Shown one piece after another: positions 34,435-44,316 of a stretch of DNA of 64,000 nt (its first letter is position 1; every line of letters begins with the position of its first letter). The DNA lies in assembly GCF_000223215.1 (NCBI RefSeq), contig NC_017243.1:1550001-1614000 (forward strand). The letters run 5' to 3'. The notes under the pieces are model-generated. The model saw only the letters and a program-made list of their open reading frames with translations, was not told the origin of the DNA and ran no database searches. The DNA is from Brachyspira intermedia PWS/A (lineage in GTDB: Bacteria; Spirochaetota; Brachyspiria; Brachyspirales; Brachyspiraceae). The translations under genes and the position numbers were made by a program.

Positions 34435-35778
34435 ATGAATAAAAATATAATATTTATTTTTTCTGATCAGCAGAGATGGGATACAATGGGTATTTACGGA
34501 CAAAAATTGGATACCACTCCAAATTTAGATAAATTAGGTAAAGAATCTACTATATTTAACAATGCCTTTACTTGTCAGCCTGTATGCGGACCTGCAAGGG
34601 CTTCATTACAAACTGGTTTATATTCTAGCAAGACAGATGTTTTTGTAAATGCTATTCCTTTGAATAAAAATATAAAAACGATTGCATCATATTTTTCTGA
34701 GAATGGTTATCAAACTGCTTATGTTGGGAAATGGCATTTGGCTTCAACAGGTGTAGGAAATGATGGCTCTAGTGAAGATTATATATACAATCCTATACCT
34801 GAAGATAAAAGGGGAGGTTATAAAGATTATTGGGTTGTTTCAGATGCATTAGAATTAACATCTCATGGATTCGGCGGATATTTATTTGATAAAGATATGA
34901 AAAAAGTAGAATTCAATAAATATAGAGTTGATGCTGTTACAGATTATGCACTTGATTTCTTGGATAATAGAGAAAAAGATAAACCATTCTTTTTATTTAT
35001 TTCATATTTAGAACCTCATCATCAGAATGATAAGAGAAGATATGAGGGTCCTGAATATTCTAAAGAAAAGTTTTCAAATTTTGAACTTCCTAAAGATATT
35101 GAGGCACTTGGATGCGGAGATGCTAAAGAAAATTATGCTGATTATTTGGGAGCATGTCATTCTATAGATTATAATTTTGGAAGAATAAGAGAGAAGTTAG
35201 AAAAATTAAATATTTGGGATGATACTTATATAGTATATACAAGTGATCATGGTTCGCATTTTAGAACTAGAAATAAAAATATGCCTAAAAATGGACAAGA
35301 TGATTATAAAAGAACTTCAGAAGATGCCGCAATACATGTACCTTTGATTATAAAAGGAGGAGAATTTGATACAGGAAAAAGAGAAGAGAAATTTGTAAGT
35401 TTGATAAATCTTCCTCCTACTTTATTAAAAATGGCTAATATAAAATATCAAAATATGGATGAAAAATCTATACAAGATATTATAGAAGATAAAAATTATC
35501 AAAATGTAGTATTTTTACAGATAAGTGAAAGTTTTGTGGGAAGAGCAATAAGGACAGAAGATTATTCATATTGTATATATGATCCTGATAAAAATCCTCT
35601 TGAAGATAAAGACAGCTTAACATATAAAAGTTATTCATTATATGATTTGAAAAAAGATCCATATCAATTAAATAATGTAGTTGATGATGAGAGTTATAAT
35701 GATGTTAAAATGAAATTGAAAAGTATTATAAAAGAAAAGATTATGAGTATAGAAAAATTAGATGTAAAAATAGATTGA
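34435..35778 (+). CDS. Sulfatase 1 (Cys-type, formylglycine-dependent)
   Basis: This 447-residue arylsulfatase-family enzyme cleaves sulfate esters from sugars. Metal-binding FSDQQRWDTMG near the start contains the conserved Asp. The activation motif CGPARASLQTG (from C-x-P-x-R) is in CQPVCGPARA and its Cys is converted to formylglycine. GKWHLAS (Lys and His) and SYLEPHHQN follow, and YTSDHGSHF supplies the C-terminal Asp-His pair. No signal peptide is visible, so it may act in the cytoplasm on imported sulfated sugars. The anaerobic maturase it needs is not in this window. It leads the sugar ABC locus and has its own promoter. Confidence 0.92.
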   Translation: MNKNIIFIFSDQQRWDTMGIYGQKLDTTPNLDKLGKESTIFNNAFTCQPVCGPARASLQTGLYSSKTDVFVNAIPLNKNIKTIASYFSENGYQTAYVGKWHLASTGVGNDGSSEDYIYNPIPEDKRGGYKDYWVVSDALELTSHGFGGYLFDKDMKKVEFNKYRVDAVTDYALDFLDNREKDKPFFLFISYLEPHHQNDKRRYEGPEYSKEKFSNFELPKDIEALGCGDAKENYADYLGACHSIDYNFGRIREKLEKLNIWDDTYIVYTSDHGSHFRTRNKNMPKNGQDDYKRTSEDAAIHVPLIIKGGEFDTGKREEKFVSLINLPPTLLKMANIKYQNMDEKSIQDIIEDKNYQNVVFLQISESFVGRAIRTEDYSYCIYDPDKNPLEDKDSLTYKSYSLYDLKKDPYQLNNVVDDESYNDVKMKLKSIIKEKIMSIEKLDVKID

Positions 35779-35803
35779 TTTGATAATAAATTGTAGTATT
35801 TAA

Positions 35804-35823
35804 TTACCGTATTAATACGGTAA
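35804..35823. promoter_or_regulatory. 20-bp perfect palindrome upstream of the first sugar-binding gene (candidate operator)
   Basis: TTACCGTATTAATACGGTAA at 35804-35823 is perfectly self-complementary. It is 9 bases upstream of TTGAGT (35833-35838), which with TATACT (35855-35860, 16-bp spacer) forms the likely promoter of the gene at 35946. A near-identical copy is at 38786-38805 before the permease gene. The LacI-type regulator at 46731-47765 is a candidate binder, by proximity only. Confidence 0.6.
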
Positions 35824-35832
35824 AATAGTTTT

Positions 35833-35860
35833 TTGAGTTTAGTCTTTTTATGCATATACT
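35833..35860 (+). promoter_or_regulatory. Promoter of the sugar-binding protein operon
   Basis: TTGAGT (35833-35838) and TATACT (35855-35860) are 16 bp apart, directly next to the palindrome at 35804. Confidence 0.55.
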
Positions 35861-35945
35861 ATAATAGTAGAATCAGTAATTTTATTGATGAAGTTAATAT
35901 TCTGTAAATTTTATATAATAAAATAGTAAAAAGGAGAATGCTATT

Positions 35946-37267
35946 ATGTTAAAAAAATACTTGTAATCACATTTAGTATTTTGGCTATTATTTCATGTTC
36001 TAAAAAGACATCTGATAGTAATGCTGATGCTTGGACAGAGATAACACCAGACACAGAAACTACTATTGAGGTATGGGCTTGGAATATAGGAGCTAATCAT
36101 TTAGAAGATACTATTCCTTCTTTTAATGCTAAATACCCAAAAATTAAAGTTAATGTTACTGAGTTTGGAGGACCTCCAGCTTTGAAACAAAAATTATTTG
36201 TTACTTTGGGTGGAAATTCTGAATTACCTAACTATGTACAAATAGAAGATCCTGATATAGCATTGATAACAGAACAATATCATCAATACTTTTTAGATTT
36301 AAAAGATCAAATGCCTGAAAATTGGAGCAATGTAGTAGAACCATCAAAAATACCTACAAGTTTTGATTCTGCAGGTAAACAGGTAGTTATGCCTTGGGGA
36401 ATAGCTCCAGCAGTATTATTCTATAGAGCAGATTTATTTGAAAAAGCTGGCATAGATGTTAATAGTATAGTAACTTGGGATGACTTTATTGAGGCAGGAA
36501 AAAAATTGCAAGCCGCTTTACCTAATACTAAGATGATAGGCTTCCCTCATCCTACAGGTTATTCACATTTTATAAGAGCTACTATGCTTCAGCAAGGAAA
36601 AGATTATTTTGATAAAGATGGAAAGATTTCTATTTCTTCAAAAGAGGGTGTAGAGGCAGCTAAACTTCTACAAAGATTGATAAGTGAAGGTATAGCTTTT
36701 GATACAACAGATTGGACAGGTACAATAAGAGCTTCAAAAACAGATGATATAGCTACAATACCTTATGGAATATGGTGGGGCGGAACTTTGAAAGATCAGG
36801 CTCCTGAAATGAAAGGTAAATGGAAAGCTACATTCTTACCTGTATTAGTAGAAGGACAGCCAAGAACTTCTATATGGGGAGGAGCTTCAGGAAGTATAAT
36901 AAATTGTGGTGATCCTGTAAAACAGACAGCTACTTTAGAGTTTGCTAAAAATGCAATATTAAGTGTAGAAAATCAGATGATGGCTTTCAAAAAATATGGT
37001 TTATTACCAGCATATACTCCTGTTTATGATGAAGAAGAATTTTATGAAGAGGATCCATATTTTGGTAAAGGATTTAATGAGTTAATACCTCAATTAAGTA
37101 AGGAAATGCCTTTGGTAGCTAAATATACTGAAGCATTCCCAGATGCACAAACTATGATGGAATCAGCTTATCAGGATTTAGTTAATAATAATGCAGATCC
37201 TGTAAAAACTATGGAAAATGTAGCTAAAGAATTGAATAATTCTACCGGCATAGAGATAGCTCAATAA
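35946..37267 (+). CDS. Carbohydrate ABC transporter substrate-binding lipoprotein 1, start disturbed by an A-tract
   Basis: Extracytoplasmic family-1 solute-binding protein for a sugar. The natural ATG at 35946 (after AAAAAGGAG) reads MLKKYL then stop. One more A in the A7 run 35951-35957 gives MLKKILVITFSILAIISCSKKTSDSN, a complete lipoprotein signal that matches copy 2. Without the correction the first usable start is TTG at 35981, which leaves half a signal. The mature body from EITPDTETTIEVWAWNIGANHLEDTIPSFNAKYP to LNNSTGIEIAQ is open and standard (about 430 residues). It is about 75% identical by eye to the next gene. Confidence 0.82.
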
Positions 37268-37278
37268 AATTATTTAAT

Positions 37279-37317
37279 AAGCAGTTAGTTTATTTATAGT
37301 AAGCTAACTGCTTTTTA
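37279..37317 (+). terminator. Possible intergenic terminator between the two sugar-binding genes
   Basis: AAGCAGTTAG (from 37279) and CTAACTGCTT form an outer 10-bp stem with an AT-rich interior, followed by TTTAATT. The downstream gene may be partly decoupled from the first. Confidence 0.7.
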
Positions 37318-37339
37318 ATTAATAAATGGAGATGGTATT

Positions 37340-38659
37340 ATGTCAAAAAAATTACTTATCATTGTATTTAGTATTTTATTTGTTGTTTCATGTTCTAAAA
37401 AGTCATCTGATAATGTTGATGCTTGGATAGAAATAACACCCGAAACTGAGACTACAATAGAAGTATGGGCTTGGAATGTAGCTGCTAATCATTTAGAAGA
37501 TACTATTCCTTCTTTTAATGCTAAATATCCAAAAGTTAAAGTTAATGTTACTGAGTTTGGAGGACCTCCAGCTTTGAAACAAAAATTATTTGTTAGTCTT
37601 GGCGGTAATGGCGATTTACCAAATGTTGTTCAAATGGAAGATATAGATACTCCTCTCATTACAGAACAGTATCATGAATATTTTTTAGATTTAAAAGATC
37701 AAATGCCTGAAAATTGGAGTAATGTTGTAGTTGCTTCAAAGATACCTACTAGTTTTGATTCTACAGGCAAACAAGTTACAATGCCTTTTGGTATAGCTCC
37801 GGCAGCTTTATTTTATAGAGCGGATTTATTTGAAAAGGCTGGAATAGATGTTAATACTATAGTAACTTGGGATGACTTTATTGAGGCAGGAAAGAAATTG
37901 CAGGCTGCTTTGCCTAACACTAAGATGATAGGTTTTCCTTATCCTCAAGGATTTTCACATTTTATAAGAGCTACTATGCTTCAGCAAGGAAAAGACTATT
38001 TTGATAAAGATGGAAAAATAGCTATATATTCAAAAGAAGGAATAGAAGCTGCAAAATTGATGCAGAGATTTGTAAATGAAGGTATAGCTTTTGATACAAC
38101 AGATTGGACAGGAACTATAAGAGCTTCAAAAACAGATGATATAGCAGCAATACCTTATGGAATATGGTGGGGCGGAACTTTGAAAGATCAAGCACCAGAG
38201 ATGAAAGGTAAATGGCAGGTTACTTATTTGCCTGTATTAGTAGAAGGACAGCCAAGAACTTCTATATGGGGAGGAGCTTCAGGCGCAATAGTTAATGTAG
38301 GTGATCCTACAAAACAAACAGCTTCTGTAGAATTTGTAAAAAATGCTATGATGACAATAGAAGGACAATTAATAGCATATAAGCAGTACGGATTGATTCC
38401 TACATACTTACCTACTTATGAAGATGCTAAATTTTTAGAGGCTGATCCTTATTTTGGAGCATCTTTCAATGAATTACTAGCTGAGTTAGTAAAAGCTATG
38501 CCTTTATCAGCTAAATATACAGAATCATTCCCAGAGGCACAAACTCTTATGGAATCAGCATATCAAGCTATAGTAAATGATAAAGCAGATGTAGAAAAAA
38601 CTCTTCAAAGTACAGCTGAACAGTTACAAAATTCTACAGGTGTAGAAATGGCTAAATAA
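37340..38659 (+). CDS. Carbohydrate ABC transporter substrate-binding lipoprotein 2
   Basis: This 439-residue lipoprotein is a paralog of the preceding gene. Lipobox VVSCSKK sits in an intact signal (MSKKLLIIVFSILFVVSC). The body follows the family: VWAWNVAANHLEDTIPSFNAKYPKVKVNVTEFGGPPALKQKLF, PFGIAPAALFYRADLFEKAGIDV, and WGGASGAIVNVGDP near the hinge. Substitutions relative to copy 1 (for example PFG for PWG, and YPQGFSH for HPTGYSH) lie in likely ligand-contact loops, so the two may recognise related but different sugars. It has its own GGAGA ribosome site. The permease genes follow after 352 bp. Confidence 0.88.
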   Translation: MSKKLLIIVFSILFVVSCSKKSSDNVDAWIEITPETETTIEVWAWNVAANHLEDTIPSFNAKYPKVKVNVTEFGGPPALKQKLFVSLGGNGDLPNVVQMEDIDTPLITEQYHEYFLDLKDQMPENWSNVVVASKIPTSFDSTGKQVTMPFGIAPAALFYRADLFEKAGIDVNTIVTWDDFIEAGKKLQAALPNTKMIGFPYPQGFSHFIRATMLQQGKDYFDKDGKIAIYSKEGIEAAKLMQRFVNEGIAFDTTDWTGTIRASKTDDIAAIPYGIWWGGTLKDQAPEMKGKWQVTYLPVLVEGQPRTSIWGGASGAIVNVGDPTKQTASVEFVKNAMMTIEGQLIAYKQYGLIPTYLPTYEDAKFLEADPYFGASFNELLAELVKAMPLSAKYTESFPEAQTLMESAYQAIVNDKADVEKTLQSTAEQLQNSTGVEMAK

Positions 38660-38690
38660 TAAAAATATAAATTTATTATAAAAGTTTTAT

Positions 38691-38735
38691 AACAGTTAGT
38701 TTGCTTTATTCATATGTGAACTAACTGTTTATTTT
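38691..38735 (+). terminator. Terminator after sugar-binding gene 2
   Basis: AACAGTTAGTT (from 38691) pairs with AACTAACTGTT ending at 38729, followed by TATTTTTTATT. The arm CAGTTAG is shared with the hairpin after copy 1, consistent with duplication. Confidence 0.75.
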
Positions 38736-38785
38736 TTATTAAATATGTTTCATTATGATAAATAACTTGAAAATATAAAACTTAA

Positions 38786-38805
38786 TTTCCGTATTAATGC
38801 GGTAA
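38786..38805. promoter_or_regulatory. Second copy of the palindrome, upstream of the permease genes
   Basis: TTTCCGTATTAATGCGGTAA at 38786-38805 differs from the palindrome at 35804 at two positions. The following 20 bases (AAAATTATTTTTGAGTT) are also alike, including TTGAGT at 38814-38819 as a -35 box. The gap 38660-39011 (352 bp) otherwise holds the terminator above and AT-rich DNA with no gene. Confidence 0.6.
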
Positions 38806-39011
38806 AATTATTTTTGAGTTTTAAAATCTTTTTTACTATATTGTATATATATTAATTATGTTATTAGCTTTTAAAACTATAAATGAGCAGCTATATTTTA
38901 GCAAGTTTACGCTAGCAACAATAAAAAATTATTAATTAAAAAAGCAATTTAATTTAAAAATAGTTGAATACTATCATTAAAATTAAATATTAAATTCTGA
39001 TTGGAGGAATA

Positions 39012-39865
39012 ATGAAGAAATATTCTAGGAGATTCGGATTCTATTTATCAATTCCTGTCATTATTACTTTGGTATTGTTCAATTTTTGGCCTTTTGTTGA
39101 AACGATTGTATTGAGTTTTATGACGCAAAGAAGAGGGGAGTTTGTATTTAATGGAATAAAAATTATCAAAGGCTTTTCGGTGATACAATATTTAGAACAG
39201 CAATAATTAACTCTCTTATATTTTATGTAATAAGACTTCCTATAATGCTTATTACTTCTACATTATTGGGAAGCATTATTCATAGAGGTGTAAAGAAATT
39301 AAAATCTTTTTTTGAGGCTTCATATTTTATACCTGTTTTAGTTGATGCTGTAGCTTATAGTATGATATTTTTATTGATATTTCAGGACAGAGGAATAATC
39401 AATTTTATATTATCTAAATTTGGAATAGATGCTATACCTTGGCTTAAACAATCTATACCAGCGAAACTTCTTATAGTTATTGTTGTTACTTGGCGTTGGA
39501 CTGGTTATAATATGATTTTATTCCTTGCTGCTATGCAGAATATACCAGAAGATTATTATGAAGCTGCAACTATAGATGGTGCTAATTCTTGGCAGAAATT
39601 TTTATATGTAACTTTGCCATCTTTAAAACCAATAATTTTATTTACTTCTATAATGTCTACTATAGGAACATTGAATTTATTTACAGAACCATTCCTGCTT
39701 ACAAATGGAGGTCCTAATAATGGTACCATGACTCTGGGGCTTTATATATATAATCAGGCATTTGTATCTTTAAATATGACTTATGCTGCAACAATATCTG
39801 TAATAATATTGTTAATAGTAGGTGCTTTAACTTTCATACAATTGAAATTAGGAGATAAAAAATAA
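39012..39865 (+). CDS. Carbohydrate ABC transporter permease 1 (MalF-like), interrupted by a frameshift
   Basis: Inner-membrane permease with about six helices. The frame from 39012 reads MKKYSRRFGFYLSIPVIITLVLFNFWPFVETIVLSFMTQRRGEFVF and then, after the A5 run at 39158-39162, IIKGFSVIQYLEQQ and a stop at about 39206. One extra A gives NYQRLFGDTIFRTAIINSLIFYVIRLP, the expected MalF-family sequence, and continues into the second frame (from 39245 on) to the stop. The coupling motif YEAATIDGANSWQKFLYVTLP is intact. The two pieces together make a 284-residue permease, the usual size. Its stop overlaps the ATG of permease 2 (TAATG). Confidence 0.83.
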
Positions 39866-40692
39866 TGGATAAAAAGAATAAAATAATCACTATAATACTA
39901 TATGTATTTTTATCTATAGGAGCTTTTTTTAGTATATATCCTATTTATTTTATGTTTGTAGCTGCAACAAAAAGTTCAGGAGAAATATTTATGAATACTC
40001 CTCCTGTATTTTTTGGTAATTATTTCTTTGAAAATTTGAATTCACTTAGCAATAGAATTCCTATATGGGTGGCACTATTTAATTCATTGAAGGTATCAAT
40101 AATATTTACAGTTGTTAATCTTCTTTTATGTTCATTATCAGGTTATGCTTTTGCTAAATTTGATTTTAAGGGTAAGAATTTTTTATTTACTTGCGTACTG
40201 CTTTCTATGATGATTCCTGTTTACAGCAGATTAATACCTTTATATAGAATGATGACATTTGCTAATTTACAAAATACTCATATTGCTCTTATACTTCCTG
40301 GACTAGCTGGAGCATTTGGTGTATTTTTGATGAGACAGAATTTTTTAAGTATACCTGATGCATTAATAGAAGCTGCAAGATTAGATGGAGCAAGCGAAAT
40401 ATATATATTCTTTAAAATAGTTATGCCTTTAATGGTACCTTCTCTTGCTGCTTTAGGAATATATATTTTTATGGGACAATGGAGTGATTTTACTTGGCCT
40501 CTTATAATATTAAATACTGAAGATATGTATACATTACCTGTAGCACTTTCTGTATTAAAAGGTGATACTCGTATAGATTATGGACAAATTATGGTTGGTG
40601 CAATTTTTGCCGTACTTCCTGTTTTGGTAGCATTTTTATTCTCAAGTAAATACTTTATATCAGGACTTATGGGCGGAGCTGTGAAAGAGTAA
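39865..40692 (+). CDS. Carbohydrate ABC transporter permease 2 (MalG-like)
   Basis: This 275-residue inner-membrane permease has about six helices and the coupling motif IEAARLDGASEIYIFFKIVMPLMVPSL (EAA loop). The N-terminal FFSIYPIYFMFVAATKSSGEIF and the GMQ/FMGQWSDFTWPLIIL block are family hallmarks. It overlaps the stop of permease 1 by one base and pairs with it as the channel. No ATPase gene is in the cluster, so a shared sugar ATPase (MsmX/UgpC type) elsewhere is expected. It shares substrates with the two binding proteins upstream. Confidence 0.92.
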   Translation: MDKKNKIITIILYVFLSIGAFFSIYPIYFMFVAATKSSGEIFMNTPPVFFGNYFFENLNSLSNRIPIWVALFNSLKVSIIFTVVNLLLCSLSGYAFAKFDFKGKNFLFTCVLLSMMIPVYSRLIPLYRMMTFANLQNTHIALILPGLAGAFGVFLMRQNFLSIPDALIEAARLDGASEIYIFFKIVMPLMVPSLAALGIYIFMGQWSDFTWPLIILNTEDMYTLPVALSVLKGDTRIDYGQIMVGAIFAVLPVLVAFLFSSKYFISGLMGGAVKE

Positions 40693-40850
40693 ATATAATA
40701 TATAACAAAAACACTCTTATTATATAATGAATTAGTTGCCTATATTTGTAGATTTATTTCTATAAGTATAGGCAATTATAATAATATCATCAATTTTTAC
40801 TAAAATTTGTTCAATAAAAATAATAAAATAAAAAATATTTGATAAAAAAA

Positions 40851-40879
40851 TTGACAATGAATTATTTATTTACTATACT
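40851..40879 (+). promoter_or_regulatory. Sigma-70 promoter for the second sulfatase
   Basis: TTGACA at 40851-40856 and TATACT at 40874-40879 have a 17-bp spacer. GAGAT precedes the ATG at 40929. Confidence 0.75.
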
Positions 40880-40928
40880 ATAATTATAATATGTTACAGT
40901 ACACGCAAAATATAAAAGAGATTTAAAT

Positions 40929-42353
40929 ATGAATAATAAAAAACCAAATATTATATTAATAACAGCAGATCAGATGAGAGCTGATTCTGTAGAGTATATG
41001 AATGAGGAAGTGAAAACTCCAGTATTAAATGAATTAGCAGAAAATGGAACAGTATTTACAAATTCTTTCTGTACAAGCCCAGTATGTACTCCTTCAAGAG
41101 CTTCTATTTTTACAGGAAGATATCCTATGAATATAGGAGCTTGGAATATAGGTACAGAATTAAATGAAGATGAAATAACTCTAGCAGATTATTTGAAAGA
41201 AGAAAACTATTTCAATGTTGCTTCAGGTAAAATGCATTTTAGACCTCAGCTTAAAAACCTAAATTGGGAATTTGAAGATGTACCAAAAAGAGATAGAGTA
41301 AGAGAAAGAGATAAGACATATTATGGATTCGATATAACACATATAACAGAAGATGATAAACAGGGAGAGTATTTAGATTTTGCTAATAGTCATGGAGGCA
41401 ATTTAGAAATAGGTAAAGGATATGACGGAGTAAATCCTATAAAAGAAGAATTACATCAAACTTATTGGACAGCACAGAAAGCTATAGATGAGATAGATAA
41501 TTATAATTTTGATAATCCATTATTTATGTGGGTAAGTTTTGTAGATCCTCATCATCCATTTGATCCTATAAAAAAATATTATGATATTTATAAAGATATT
41601 AATCCTAAAGAACTTAATAGTAAATTGAAGTTGGATAAGAAAAGACCTGAACATTTAACTAAACAAGGTGAAAGAGGATATTGGCCTGGTGGCGGAGAAG
41701 AACATAATTATAGTGAAGAAGAAATAAAAGAAATAAAAAGACTTTATTATGGAATGATAAGTTTTATAGATTCACAAATCGGCAGAATCATTGATAAACT
41801 AAAAGAGAAAAATGAATTTGATAATACAATAATAGTATTTACAAGTGATCATGGTGAATATTTAGGAGATTACGGACTTTTAAAAAAAGGTCCTTTTATG
41901 TATGATTGTTTGATAAAAGTTCCATTATTATTTTATGGTAAAGGCATAGTAAAAAATAGAAGTGATGAAATTATAGAAAATGTAGATATAGTTCCAACGC
42001 TTTTAGATATGCTAGGAAAAGAAATTCCTTATGGAATACAGGGACATAGTTTAAAAAATATTTTAACAGGTGAAGATAAAAATAAAAAATATAAAAAAGG
42101 TGCAGTAATTACTTATGATGCTCATGACAGAGGAATATTTATAAAAACATACAGAACTAAACAATATAAACTTTCAATATTTTTAGATGAAGAATATGGA
42201 GAGTTTTATGATTTAGAAAAAGATCCTAATGAGGAAAATAATTTGTTTTTTAATAAAGAATATGATGAAATAAAAAATAAATTATTATTAGAGATGTGTC
42301 ATAAAATGATAGAATGTAGTGATCCTCTGAACAAGAGATATGCTAGCTGGTAA
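40929..42353 (+). CDS. Sulfatase 2 (Cys-type, formylglycine-dependent)
   Basis: A 474-residue sulfatase of the same superfamily but a different subgroup from sulfatase 1. The metal site is ITADQMRADSVEYMN, the activation motif CTPSRASIFTGRYP (C-x-P-x-R) is in SFCTSPVCTPSR, and FVDPHHPFDP and FTSDHGEYLGDYGLLKKGPF supply later metal and sulfate ligands. No signal peptide is visible. It is separated from the permease by its own promoter and is followed after 41 bp by the SsuA-like gene, hinting that it is co-expressed with the second importer. The substrate may be a sulfated amino sugar or glycan. Confidence 0.92.
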   Translation: MNNKKPNIILITADQMRADSVEYMNEEVKTPVLNELAENGTVFTNSFCTSPVCTPSRASIFTGRYPMNIGAWNIGTELNEDEITLADYLKEENYFNVASGKMHFRPQLKNLNWEFEDVPKRDRVRERDKTYYGFDITHITEDDKQGEYLDFANSHGGNLEIGKGYDGVNPIKEELHQTYWTAQKAIDEIDNYNFDNPLFMWVSFVDPHHPFDPIKKYYDIYKDINPKELNSKLKLDKKRPEHLTKQGERGYWPGGGEEHNYSEEEIKEIKRLYYGMISFIDSQIGRIIDKLKEKNEFDNTIIVFTSDHGEYLGDYGLLKKGPFMYDCLIKVPLLFYGKGIVKNRSDEIIENVDIVPTLLDMLGKEIPYGIQGHSLKNILTGEDKNKKYKKGAVITYDAHDRGIFIKTYRTKQYKLSIFLDEEYGEFYDLEKDPNEENNLFFNKEYDEIKNKLLLEMCHKMIECSDPLNKRYASW

Positions 42354-42394
42354 TTATTTTTATAATAAATAAATAATTTTAAGGAGATATCAAA

Positions 42395-43435
42395 ATGAAA
42401 AAAACAGTGAAAATTATTACTTCATTAGTTTTAATTACATGTTTGTTCTTATTAGCTTCATGTGCTAATAAAGGTGCATCATCTTCTGGAGATGCAAAAA
42501 CATTAAAAGTGGCTGTAATGCCTTTTTTAAACTCTGTACCTATTGAGTACATGATTAATAACAAATTAGATGAAAAATATGGTTTTAAAATTGAAACTGT
42601 ATATTTCCCATCAGGAGGCCCTATGAATGAGGCATTAGGTGCTGGTTTATGGGAAGTTGGTACATTAAGTGCTGCTTCTGTATATTCTTTGGCTAATTAT
42701 AATGCTCATGTTGTAGCTGATATAGGACACTCTGAAGGCGGTATAGAAGTATTAGTTAATCCTGATTCTGATATATTAACAGTTAAAGGTGTTAATAAAG
42801 ATTTTCCAGAAGTTTATGGAGATGCTGCTACTTTAAAAGGTAAAACTATAGCTGTACCTACTGGAACAATATCACATTTGAATGTTATACATTGGCTTAG
42901 AGCTATAAATGTTGATCCTAATACAGTTAATATAGTTCATATGGAATTCCCTCAAGCATATCAGGCTTTAAAAGCTAAAAAAATAGATGCTGCTGCTTTG
43001 AATCCTCCAACTTCTTTCTCTGCTGAAGCTGATGGAATGAAAATAGTTTCAAGTTTAACTACATTAAATATACCTCAGTACGATTCAATAATAGTATCCG
43101 ATGAAGCTTTTAAAAATAAAAAAGACACTATCGTTTTATATATTAAAGCATTCTTAGAAGCATGTGATGCTTTACAAGCTGATCCTAATATGGCTGCTCA
43201 AGAATTATTGAATTGGTATACAAAAAACGGTTCTACTTCTACTTTAGAAGCTTGTCAGTCTGAAGTTAAAACTCGTCCTTTTGTTACAACAGAAGAAATT
43301 AAAAATATAAAAATAGGTGATTCTGTAAGAATAACAGCTGACTTCTTTGCAAGTCAATCTTTAATAACAGAGGATAAATTAACTGTTGTTGACCAAAATG
43401 TAGATACTGAATTATTAGGTAAAGCATTAAATTAA
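42395..43435 (+). CDS. Substrate-binding lipoprotein of an Ssu/Tau-class ABC importer
   Basis: A 346-residue lipoprotein (LFLLASCANKG, Cys23) of the NMT1/SsuA-like family. The mature domain LKVAVMPFLNSVPIEYMINNKLDEKYGFKIETVYFPSGGPMNEALGAGLWEVGTLSAASVYSLANYNAHVV is the typical alpha/beta lobe with the binding-loop serines. LKGKTIAVPTGTISHLNVIHWLRAINVDPNTVNIVHMEF follows. Members bind sulfonates, taurine, nitrate or pyrimidine precursors. No substrate can be fixed from sequence; the sulfatase neighbours hint at a sulfur compound. AAGGAG precedes the ATG. First of five linked transporter genes. Confidence 0.85.
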   Translation: MKKTVKIITSLVLITCLFLLASCANKGASSSGDAKTLKVAVMPFLNSVPIEYMINNKLDEKYGFKIETVYFPSGGPMNEALGAGLWEVGTLSAASVYSLANYNAHVVADIGHSEGGIEVLVNPDSDILTVKGVNKDFPEVYGDAATLKGKTIAVPTGTISHLNVIHWLRAINVDPNTVNIVHMEFPQAYQALKAKKIDAAALNPPTSFSAEADGMKIVSSLTTLNIPQYDSIIVSDEAFKNKKDTIVLYIKAFLEACDALQADPNMAAQELLNWYTKNGSTSTLEACQSEVKTRPFVTTEEIKNIKIGDSVRITADFFASQSLITEDKLTVVDQNVDTELLGKALN

Positions 43436-43472
43436 AAAATAACTTAAATTAATTAATAAAGAGGACATCTAT

Positions 43473-44303
43473 ATGGAAGAGAATATAGAAAATATTTCAT
43501 TAAAAGAAAAAGAAAAAATCGTCATAGCCAATAAAAAGAAAGAGAAGAGTAAATTTTTTATTATATCTGTAATATCAGTTGTAGTATTTCTTATAATATG
43601 GCAATTAATAACAGATGTATTTAAATTGTTTCCTTCATATTCTCTTCCAAGTCCTTATACAGTTTTTAAATCTTTTATTTATAAACTCACAAATAAAGCA
43701 CCTGATAATGGTACATTGTTTCAACATATATTAGCATCTTTGCAGGTAGCATTGACAGGTTATTTTTTAGGTGCTGCTATAGGAATACCTCTTGGAATAT
43801 GTATGGCTTGGTTCAAAAAATTCAATTTAGTTGCAACTCCATTATTTGACCTTATAAGACCAATACCTACTATAGCATGGATACCTATGATGATATTATG
43901 GTTTGGAATAGGATTAGGAGCAAAATCAGCAATAGTATTTATGTCTGCATTTGTACCTTGTGTAATTAATACTTATAGCGGAATAAAAGCAACCACTCAA
44001 GTGCATTTATGGGTAGCACAAACTTTTGGTGCTTCAAGAAGACAAATGCTTAAAGAAGTTGCTATACCAACAGCTTTACCTTATATATTTACAGGACTTA
44101 GAGTATCTCTAGGTTCTTCTTGGACTTCTTTATGTGCCGCTGAAATGTTAGCAGCAAGCAGAGGTTTAGGATTTATGATACAGTTAAACAGACAATTAGC
44201 AAGAGCAGATTTAATAATAGTAGGTATGCTTACAATAGGAGCTGTAGGAGCAATTTTATCTGTTGGATTAGGTTATTTAGAAAAGAAATATGTTAAAAGA
44301 TAA
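43473..44303 (+). CDS. ABC importer permease A (SsuC/TauC-like)
   Basis: This 276-residue inner-membrane protein starts with a charged cytoplasmic stretch (KKEKSKFF) and has about six helices. RPIPTIAWIPMMILWFGIGLGAKSAIVFMSAFVPCVINTYSGIK is the typical SsuC/TauC segment. The coupling loop is WVAQTFGASRRQMLKEVAIPTALPYIFTGLRVSLGSSW. It is probably one half of a heterodimeric channel with permease B, which starts 13 bp later. Confidence 0.9.
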   Translation: MEENIENISLKEKEKIVIANKKKEKSKFFIISVISVVVFLIIWQLITDVFKLFPSYSLPSPYTVFKSFIYKLTNKAPDNGTLFQHILASLQVALTGYFLGAAIGIPLGICMAWFKKFNLVATPLFDLIRPIPTIAWIPMMILWFGIGLGAKSAIVFMSAFVPCVINTYSGIKATTQVHLWVAQTFGASRRQMLKEVAIPTALPYIFTGLRVSLGSSWTSLCAAEMLAASRGLGFMIQLNRQLARADLIIVGMLTIGAVGAILSVGLGYLEKKYVKR

Positions 44304-44316
44304 TTAGGGGTAATTT

